Source: an uncultured Clostridia bacterium
GTDB lineage: Bacteria; Bacillota; Clostridia; Oscillospirales; Ruminococcaceae
Assembly: GCA_945947715.1 (NCBI GenBank)
Contig: CAMEYZ010000051.1
Coordinates: 1-12,240, forward strand
Reading direction: 5' to 3'
Length of the DNA: 12,240 nt
Each line of letters begins with the position of its first letter. Position 1 is the first letter of the stretch. Of this stretch, positions 6,670 through 12,240 are shown in pieces. The notes under the pieces were generated by a model. The model was not told where the DNA came from, searched no databases, and saw only the letters and a list, made by a program, of their open reading frames with translations. The translations under genes and the position numbers were made by a program.

Positions 6670-9600
6670 TTATCCTACTATCATTCTTTCGGTCAGGTCA
6701 TGGACGACCTCCTTTATCAACAGCGGCAGGAACGGCTTTGTAACATAATCGTCGCAGCCTATCTCGGAAAAATCCACAGTGGATTCCAGATCCCTGTCGC
6801 TTGTCATAAGCACTACGGGAGTATTGTACTTCTCCCTGATAGCACGGAGCGTCTCGAAGCCGTCCATATCCGGCATCTTCACATCTAACATTATCAGATT
6901 GAAGGTCTTCTCTTCAAGGATATCAAGAGCCTCCTGTCCGCTGCACACGGAAACTATCTCATATATGGGCTCGTCGCTCATTATATGTGCGATGAGCTTG
7001 TTATTCATCGGCTCATCGTCCACCGTGAGTATCCGCCTCTGAAGGGAGTCGGTCTGCTTCATGGTATAGTCCTTATCCTCGTCTATGAGCTGCAGCATGA
7101 TATCGGCGATATTCGGGTCAAACTGAGTACCTCTGCCCTTTTCTATCTCGCTGCGGACCACCTCCTGGGGGAGTGCCTTTCTGTAGCTTCGGTTACTGGT
7201 CATTGCATCATAGGAGTCCGCCACACCCAGTATCCTTGCCGATTCAGGTATCTTTTCGCCCTCAAGTCCGTTGGGATAGCCCCTTCCGTCATATCTTTCA
7301 TGGTGATACTTGGCAGTTATCGCGATAAGCTTGCTGCCCGAAATACCCCGCAGGATATGATAGCCCGTCACAGGGTGTATCTTGATGATATTATATTCCT
7401 CGTCAGTGAGCTTGCTCTCCTTATTGATTATCTCCACAGGGATACGTATCTTTCCGATATCGTGAAGGAGGCCCGCACGGTATATCTCCTCCTGTTCCTC
7501 CTTGGTCTTTCCCATTCTTGCCGCTATCATGCGGGAATATTCCGCAACTCTCTTTGAATGACCGCTGGTATATCTGTCCTTGGCATCAACTGCTTCACTG
7601 AGGGCAGTAACTGTCTGCACGAACAACTCCTTTATCTCCTTTTCTCTGGTCATAAGCTCGCCGGTCTGAACGCTTATGGTATCCTCCAGCTCTTCGCGGA
7701 GCTTCTCCAGCTCATTCTTTCTTATGACGAAGATTATCATGCTGACTATGCTTATCAGTGCAAACATGGCGATCTCCACGCACACTGCGATAAGATAGGT
7801 CCGAAACAGTGTGGTTTCCCAGGGCTTTGCTTCGGTGTTCACGATATAGACCATTTCCTGCAACACATTCTCGCCCGAGCTGTCCAGCAGCTGCAGGCAG
7901 ATAGTATACTCCGAGGCATCCGGCTTGAATATCCTGATAGGCTCTATCTCATTCCATCTGCACACCTTGGGAGCATCTTCGAGCTCCTTGGCGAAAAAGC
8001 GCACCTTAACATCGGAAAAGGCGTAATTGCGCACTGACGCATAAACGGAAAGCTCCTGAGCATTTTCCGGGACCGTAAAGGAATTATTGTCCGAGGCCTT
8101 CAGCTCGTTACCGTCACATTCCGCAGAGACTATCCCGAATTTCAGGTTTGCCTCGGGCAGCTCACAATTCTCGTCAAACAGCACAACTCCGTTATTGCTG
8201 CACAGATACAGCAGTCCGTCCTCCGAGACATAGTTCCACGAATTTGCGGTAAGTCCCTGGAACAGTCCCTCTCCTGCACCGTAAAGCACGGGGTGTCCGC
8301 AGTCGTCTGCTAAGAGCTCGGAAACGCTCAGCTTATACATTCCCGCACTGCAGGTCACATACGCGATATCGCTTCGTATGATAACATCGTAATTATTGAA
8401 ATATGGAAAGCTTTCAAGCCTTTCGGCCTTTCCGTCGGAGCTCATAATACACAGCGCATTACTGGTCACGATGATATATTTTTCGCCGCAGGGAACAATG
8501 CGGAGCACCACATCCGATGACAGTCCGTCAGCCACAGTATAGCTATCCGTAAGCTTCCCGTCGGATATCCTGTATATGCCACTTCCGTCGCTTCCCGCCC
8601 ATACAGTGCCGTCGCTGCTCTCTATAATGGACAGTATCTGAGTATTGGCAAGGCCATCATTGTCGGTAAGGGTAGCTGTAACAGTCCCGTCCTTTATGAA
8701 GTTTATCCCGTCGGCAGTTCCCACAGCAATTGTGCCGTCAGAAAGCTCAGTGATGCATCTGAAGCGGTCGCTGGTAACACCGTCTGTCTGGACAGTATAC
8801 CGCTTTATGGCACCGTCGGAGGTATAATATATCAGCCCATTGTATGTACAAAGCCAGAGCCCGTCCTTAGAATCCGCCATTATGGACCGCACTCTGTACC
8901 CGTTGGTCATTTTGACAAGCCAGCTGAATTTATCGCTGAGCCCGTTCTCATCAAACACCAGAAGCCCGTTATCCGTTCCGCACAGATAATAGCCATTGTA
9001 AGGAAGGACCGCATTCACCACCTGATTTTCCGCTCCAAGCTTTTCAAAGATGTTGATGAACGCGCTTTCCGAAAGCTTCATCACGCCGTAGCTGGAGGAC
9101 GCTATCCAGATATTTCCCTGATAATCCTCATGAAAGCCCGTGATAGACGAATCAAAGCCATCGCAGTGCATTTTCCGATAGTCTCCGTCCTGTCCGATAT
9201 AGCCGAGTCCCGTCTCCGACGCTATCCAAACACGTCTCTTGCTGTCCTCGAAAATTGCCGAGACCCGGTTTGCGCCTATATCTGTATGCTTTTCCAGCAC
9301 GATGCGTCCCGAAACGATATCCGCCGAAAAAAGCTCACCGCTCTCGGCACCTATCAGAAGTCCGCCGGAGGTCTGTGCGAGGCAGTAATAAAAATAGTCC
9401 TCACTGTTTCCGTCTGCGGTGATAAGCTTATTTTCGCCATCAATAGCGCAGATAGCTCCGTTGTTGTCTATCACCACAAGCATGCCATTATATACGGTCA
9501 TCTCCGACGCAAAGGTGATATCCTGCTCTAAAATATGGATACTGTCGTCGGTACTAAAGCTGCATATTTTATCGCTTGTACCCACAAAAACGCAGCCGTC

Positions 9601-10563
9601 CCCGTCCTCAGCAAAGCATCTTATCGAATTTGAAGGGAGTCCGTCCTCAACGGTGAAGTAGGTATACTCACCATTTTCATACCGTGCGATACCCGCATCG
9701 TTTGTGCCTATCCAGAGCCTGCCCCTGCTGTCGGTCATCATGCTCACGACGTTAACAAGCCCGCCCTCGCGGACAAACTCGAACTCACTCCCGTCAAATC
9801 TTGTAAGACCTGCATAGCTTCCTATCCAGATAAAACCGTCCTCCGTCTCGCAGATAACGTTTGCCTCCGAGGACACCATACCATTCGTGTTATTGTAAAC
9901 CTTTTCGACAAAATTATCAGAAAATATGCTGTTCTCCTCAGCACTGACGTCCAAGGTCCCTGCCGCAGAGACAGCTATCGACGCAGCCAGAACAAGGGCT
10001 GCTGTTTTCATGACCTTTTCGCCGGGCTTTTTCACCCGTGAGACTATGTATATGATAAGGTACGCAAGCATGACACATATCTGCTTATCGACCACCTGAA
10101 CGACAGCCTCTCCTGCCAGAGCCGCAGCAGTTCTCGGAGCGTCATACCATATCAGCATAGAAACAAGGGTATCTCCCCAGTAATTCCCCGAATATCCGTT
10201 ATTGAAAATGAGATTGATAGGCGTTGAGAGGACAGTGTACAGCATACCCAGCCAGAAGCTCGATATTATAGCCTTTATCACATCATTCATGTAGCCCTTT
10301 TTTATGAACAGCTGGATAACGACAGCTGCAAAAACGCTCGTAATTGCATAAAAAAGAGCAGTCGGGTCATTGAATGCGGGAATAATATTGTTAAACAGTG
10401 CTGCGATGATGCCGCTCCACATACCGCCGTAATACGAAGCGATGACCGTTCCTGTCATATCCAGCCATATTGGCAGATTAAAGCAGCGCGCGACGTATCC
10501 TCCGACGACATTGAGGACTATCCCCACAACGACCGCCGAAGCAGCTTTCAGTATTTTTTTCAA
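6670..10563 (-). CDS. Giant membrane sensor: ECF-S-like domain, 14 Reg_prop blades, Y_Y_Y, HD-GYP phosphodiesterase, receiver
   Basis: This 1297-residue protein probably senses an extracellular ligand and hydrolyses cyclic di-GMP inside the cell. Domains in order: hydrophobic N-terminus (1-178) with LPIWLDMTGTVIASYYGG, like ECF S-components; a signal-peptide-like helix (185-208) ending VSAEE; about 14 propeller blades (210-800), e.g. GRLWIGTNDAGIARYENG, GTVWAGSDGSGIYRISDG; a Y_Y_Y-like domain (808-910); a membrane helix (920-947); a coiled coil (948-985). The HD-GYP domain (about 984-1160) is complete: GH at 1001-1002, HDIGK at 1034-1038, H1063, and HHERYDGRGYP at 1087-1097. The receiver (1175-1297) has D1182/D1183, phospho-acceptor D1227, T1254 and K1276. 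The TTG start has GGAGGGG a few bases upstream. It follows the HPt gene by 16 bases. Fourteen blades plus Y_Y_Y is the sensor layout of Bacteroides hybrid two-component systems; the output here differs. The ligand is unknown, probably a glycan. Confidence 0.93.
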   Translation of the reverse strand: MKKILKAASAVVVGIVLNVVGGYVARCFNLPIWLDMTGTVIASYYGGMWSGIIAALFNNIIPAFNDPTALFYAITSVFAAVVIQLFIKKGYMNDVIKAIISSFWLGMLYTVLSTPINLIFNNGYSGNYWGDTLVSMLIWYDAPRTAAALAGEAVVQVVDKQICVMLAYLIIYIVSRVKKPGEKVMKTAALVLAASIAVSAAGTLDVSAEENSIFSDNFVEKVYNNTNGMVSSEANVICETEDGFIWIGSYAGLTRFDGSEFEFVREGGLVNVVSMMTDSRGRLWIGTNDAGIARYENGEYTYFTVEDGLPSNSIRCFAEDGDGCVFVGTSDKICSFSTDDSIHILEQDITFASEMTVYNGMLVVIDNNGAICAIDGENKLITADGNSEDYFYYCLAQTSGGLLIGAESGELFSADIVSGRIVLEKHTDIGANRVSAIFEDSKRRVWIASETGLGYIGQDGDYRKMHCDGFDSSITGFHEDYQGNIWIASSSYGVMKLSESAFINIFEKLGAENQVVNAVLPYNGYYLCGTDNGLLVFDENGLSDKFSWLVKMTNGYRVRSIMADSKDGLWLCTYNGLIYYTSDGAIKRYTVQTDGVTSDRFRCITELSDGTIAVGTADGINFIKDGTVTATLTDNDGLANTQILSIIESSDGTVWAGSDGSGIYRISDGKLTDSYTVADGLSSDVVLRIVPCGEKYIIVTSNALCIMSSDGKAERLESFPYFNNYDVIIRSDIAYVTCSAGMYKLSVSELLADDCGHPVLYGAGEGLFQGLTANSWNYVSEDGLLYLCSNNGVVLFDENCELPEANLKFGIVSAECDGNELKASDNNSFTVPENAQELSVYASVRNYAFSDVKVRFFAKELEDAPKVCRWNEIEPIRIFKPDASEYTICLQLLDSSGENVLQEMVYIVNTEAKPWETTLFRTYLIAVCVEIAMFALISIVSMIIFVIRKNELEKLREELEDTISVQTGELMTREKEIKELFVQTVTALSEAVDAKDRYTSGHSKRVAEYSRMIAARMGKTKEEQEEIYRAGLLHDIGKIRIPVEIINKESKLTDEEYNIIKIHPVTGYHILRGISGSKLIAITAKYHHERYDGRGYPNGLEGEKIPESARILGVADSYDAMTSNRSYRKALPQEVVRSEIEKGRGTQFDPNIADIMLQLIDEDKDYTMKQTDSLQRRILTVDDEPMNNKLIAHIMSDEPIYEIVSVCSGQEALDILEEKTFNLIMLDVKMPDMDGFETLRAIREKYNTPVVLMTSDRDLESTVDFSEIGCDDYVTKPFLPLLIKEVVHDLTERMIVG

Positions 10564-10579
10564 AAGCGACCCCTCCGAT

Positions 10580-10999
10580 TCAGTCCTTATCCGCCTTATA
10601 TTCTTCTATGCCCATTACCATGCAGTACCCGCTGCAGAGCTCATCATACTGTTCAAAAAGGCTATCCTGAAGCTCATATATATTCTCAGGGAAGCCTTCC
10701 TTTGTGAGCCTTTCCATTTCAAAGGCCAGCTCTCCCAGGGCTGCTGCGCCGATGTACCTTGCATTACTCTTGAAGCCGTGGACGCGGATAGAGTAGTTCT
10801 TATGATCGTCGGTAAGAAGACATTTTGTCAGCTGACCGCGTATGGGGAGCTTAGTAAAATCCCCAAACATCTCCAGATAAAAGCTCGCGTCACCGCCGCA
10901 TACAGCAAGTCCCGCATTGATATCCACCTGAGGCAATGCCTTGCGAAGTGCATCGAGCCTGTCCGCTCCCTCCAGAAGCATTTCTCTATTATCTGACAT
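10580..10999 (-). CDS. Stand-alone HPt histidine phosphotransfer protein
   Basis: This is a small cytoplasmic phosphotransfer protein of 139 residues. The HPt signature is VHGFKSNARYIGAAALGELA (73-92), with His74 as the expected phosphorylation site, set in a helical bundle. The preceding VDINAGLAVCGGDASFYLEM (25-44) matches the helix that commonly opens HPt domains of hybrid kinases. No kinase or receiver is fused to it. It is the first gene of an operon with the HD-GYP sensor, whose C-terminal receiver is the obvious partner. Start ATG at 10999 has GGAAAGGAAAG upstream, just after a structured leader. The donor histidine kinase must be encoded elsewhere. Confidence 0.88.
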   Translation of the reverse strand: MSDNREMLLEGADRLDALRKALPQVDINAGLAVCGGDASFYLEMFGDFTKLPIRGQLTKCLLTDDHKNYSIRVHGFKSNARYIGAAALGELAFEMERLTKEGFPENIYELQDSLFEQYDELCSGYCMVMGIEEYKADKD

Positions 11000-11019
11000 A
11001 AATCACACTTTCCTTTCCA

Positions 11020-11074
11020 GAGGTCCGCCCTTGGGACCTCGGTCCTGTTGGTCGTTTTCCGAAGTCCGACCAAC
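11020..11074 (-). promoter_or_regulatory. Structured 5' leader with two tandem hairpins ahead of the HPt-HD-GYP operon
   Basis: In the minus-strand transcript the first hairpin has perfect 8-base arms, GTTGGTCG (11074-11067) and CGACCAAC (11054-11047), with the 12-base loop GACTTCGGAAAA. The second has perfect 7-base arms GAGGTCC (11040-11034) and GGACCTC (11026-11020) with loop CAAGGGC. It ends a few bases before the GGAAAGG ribosome site. No U-run follows either, so they are not terminators. GGACC also occurs between the hairpins, so alternative pairings are possible. It does not match the c-di-GMP riboswitch consensus I know. Confidence 0.6.
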
Positions 11075-11094
11075 CTTTTACACCTAATAAACCC

Positions 11095-11123
11095 ATTATA
11101 TCACATTTTTCTCATTTTGGCAA
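11095..11123 (-). promoter_or_regulatory. Sigma-A promoter of the HPt-HD-GYP operon
   Basis: On the minus strand TTGCCA (11123-11118) and TATAAT (11100-11095) are 17 bases apart, and TGA precedes the -10, giving an extended -10. The start would be near 11088, leaving a leader of about 89 bases that holds two hairpins. Confidence 0.8.
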
Positions 11124-11145
11124 TACTTCCAGAGCATATTACCAA
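11117..11145. promoter_or_regulatory. Inverted repeat over the -35 box of the HPt operon, candidate operator
   Basis: TTGGCAATA (11117-11125) and TATTACCAA (11137-11145) are complementary at eight of nine positions, with centres 20 bases apart. The left arm contains the whole -35 hexamer of the HPt promoter, so a bound protein would block it. It lies just after the AraC-family gene's stop codon. The binder is unknown. Confidence 0.4.
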
Positions 11146-11151
11146 GTAGTT

Positions 11152-11961
11152 TTACTCAGTTTTTTTAAAGTGGGACGGAGTGATGCCCTCGTACCTTTTG
11201 AACAGCTTGCAGAAATAGCTTGCCGTACAGAAGCCCGTTTCCGCAGCGATTTCCTCTATGGTCTTATCCGAGCCGGTCAGAAGCTCCTTTGCGACCTGGA
11301 TACGCCGCTTAGCGATATATTCCATGGGACGGACATTCAGCGTTTTTCTAAACAGCATACAAAGATACTGCTTCGATACCCCCGATACAGCGCAGAGGTC
11401 GTCCATGGAAATAGGTGAAGCGTAATTGCAGTTGATATGGTCCAGCGCCTTCATCAGTGCGGAGTTGGGCGCACTAGCTGCTCCTTCCGAGGAAATGAGC
11501 CGATAGAACTCAATGAGAAAATCGTACAAATACCCCGACGCCCTGTAATTGCCAAAAACACTGTCTGCCCGAATGGCCTCGTGCATTTTCCGAAAAATAT
11601 GGTCCAGCCTCTTCGTCTCGCCCAGCTCATATATTTTCGGCTCGCACAGTCCGAAGTGCTTTAGTATATCCTCAGCAGCATATCCTGCGGGGACTGCCCA
11701 GTGCACGTCCCAGACGTCACCGTCGGGATAATATTCATGGGGATAGCCTGCGGGCATATATATGGCCGTTCCCGGGGAGATGTGCAGCTTTTTCCCGTCC
11801 AGCACCAGCGTGCCGCTCCCCTTTGTGCAGTACAGTATCTGCGGACAGGGATAGCCCTCTGTCCTGATGATATGGTCCTGGCAGTAATGCTGTCCCATGT
11901 TCAGAAGATAAAGTGGCAGCTCCCTTTCGCCGCGTATGATAGGATAGTCGCAGAAAAACAA
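11152..11961 (-). CDS. AraC-family transcriptional regulator with N-terminal cupin domain
   Basis: This 269-residue regulator has a sugar-sensor-type cupin half and a DNA-binding half. The cupin (about 25-95) shows LYCTKGSGTLVLDGKKLHIS then PGTAIYMPAGYPHEYYPDGD. The double helix-turn-helix at about 168-268 is canonical: ISMDDLCAVSGVSKQYLCML, MEYIAKRRIQVAKELLTGSD, then IEEIAAETGFCTASYFCKLF and KRYEGITPSHFKK. The start is a TTG at 11961, since an in-frame TGA lies two codons upstream; GGAAG about nine bases before it is the ribosome site. It is divergent from a probable glycoside hydrolase gene and next to the HPt-sensor operon, so it likely controls the hydrolase in response to a sugar. The specific ligand is not visible. 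Confidence 0.93.
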   Translation of the reverse strand: MFFCDYPIIRGERELPLYLLNMGQHYCQDHIIRTEGYPCPQILYCTKGSGTLVLDGKKLHISPGTAIYMPAGYPHEYYPDGDVWDVHWAVPAGYAAEDILKHFGLCEPKIYELGETKRLDHIFRKMHEAIRADSVFGNYRASGYLYDFLIEFYRLISSEGAASAPNSALMKALDHINCNYASPISMDDLCAVSGVSKQYLCMLFRKTLNVRPMEYIAKRRIQVAKELLTGSDKTIEEIAAETGFCTASYFCKLFKRYEGITPSHFKKTE

Positions 11962-11997
11962 AATATTTCACTTCCATATTCATATTGTTATATAATG

Positions 11998-12039
11998 ATA
12001 ATATCATTTATTGACGAATACGTCAAGGGGGACTATAAT
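11998..12039. promoter_or_regulatory. Overlapping symmetrical divergent promoters of the AraC and glycosidase genes
   Basis: Plus strand: TTGACG (12011-12016), 17 bases, TATAAT (12034-12039). Minus strand: TTGACG (12026-12021), 17 bases, TATTAT (12003-11998) with TGA before it. The two -35 boxes form one inverted repeat, TTGACGAATACGTCAA, and each lies inside the spacer of the other promoter. RNA polymerase probably cannot occupy both at once. Confidence 0.85.
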
Positions 12040-12071
12040 AAAGGCAACACCTCAAAAAAAGGAGAATGATA

Positions 12072-12240
12072 ATGGATATTTCAAAGCTCGCCTCATACGG
12101 CACACCAAAAAGCAAAATGATATACCACGAGGACCCAAATCAGCTTCATGTGAACACTCTTGAAAAGCACTGCTATTTCATACCCTTCGCCCCAAACCAG
12201 GACCCCTTCGCTGACAGGGAGAGCTCAAACCGCTTTGAGC
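12072..12240 (+). CDS. Probable glycoside hydrolase family 2 (beta-galactosidase-like) protein, N-terminus only
   Basis: The open frame from ATG at 12072 runs to the window end (56 codons), with GGAG at 12061-12064 as ribosome site behind an A-run and no signal peptide, so a cytoplasmic enzyme. The N-terminus YHEDPNQLHVNTL followed by YFIPFAPNQDPFADRESSNR resembles the opening of clostridial GH2 enzymes, in which a phrase such as FxLLNGxWxF normally comes next; that part is outside the window. GH2 enzymes hydrolyse terminal beta-linked galactose, glucuronate or mannose. The divergent AraC regulator supports a sugar role. The family call rests on a short stretch and is moderate. Confidence 0.55.
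   Translation, partial: MDISKLASYGTPKSKMIYHEDPNQLHVNTLEKHCYFIPFAPNQDPFADRESSNRFE

Noticed and set aside
6985..7557. 190-codon plus-strand open frame opposite the HD-GYP domain
   Set aside because: Opposite-strand shadow of a strongly conserved catalytic domain; composition is a by-product of that code.
11000..11088. c-di-GMP riboswitch ahead of the HPt-HD-GYP operon
   Set aside because: The conserved class I core as I know it is absent, and the leader is too short for class II; kept only as an unclassified structured leader.

Overview
The window looks like chromosomal DNA from a moderate-GC Clostridia-type Firmicute, most likely Ruminococcus or a close Oscillospiraceae relative. This is inferred from protein style (an MTGC lipoprotein signal followed by a Ser/Gly/Asp/Thr-rich linker, frequent TTG starts, strong Shine-Dalgarno sites, AT-rich intergenic promoters) and not from a marker gene. 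No rRNA, tRNA, CRISPR array, insertion sequence or phage gene was seen.

Left part (1-3124): a polar amino-acid ABC importer on the minus strand, in the order lipoprotein binding protein, permease, ATPase (cut by the window edge). It has a near-consensus promoter and a leader with a strong intrinsic terminator just ahead of the first gene. Divergent from it is an XRE-cupin regulator, the probable local regulator. A bidirectional terminator closes the regulator.

Middle part (3125-6669): a methyl-accepting chemotaxis protein with a Cache-like sensor whose 5' end looks clipped, downstream of an AT-rich gene for an unrecognised protein with a NYN/PIN-like nuclease core. A promoter-bearing AT-rich gap follows.

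Right part (6607-12240): an operon of a small HPt phosphotransfer protein and a 1297-residue membrane sensor. The sensor has, in order, an ECF-S-like membrane domain, an internal signal-peptide-like segment, about 14 Reg_prop blades (two seven-bladed propellers), a Y_Y_Y domain, a membrane helix, a coiled coil, an HD-GYP c-di-GMP phosphodiesterase and a C-terminal receiver. The extracellular half resembles the hybrid two-component polysaccharide sensors of Bacteroides, but the output is c-di-GMP hydrolysis instead of kinase/AraC. Upstream, an AraC-cupin regulator and a probable glycoside hydrolase family 2 gene are divergently transcribed from a near-perfectly symmetrical pair of overlapping promoters. 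Together the right half reads as a carbohydrate-responsive locus that couples glycan sensing, HPt phosphorelay and c-di-GMP turnover. This is the most interesting system in the window. The carbohydrate ligand, and the histidine kinase that would feed the HPt, are not visible here.
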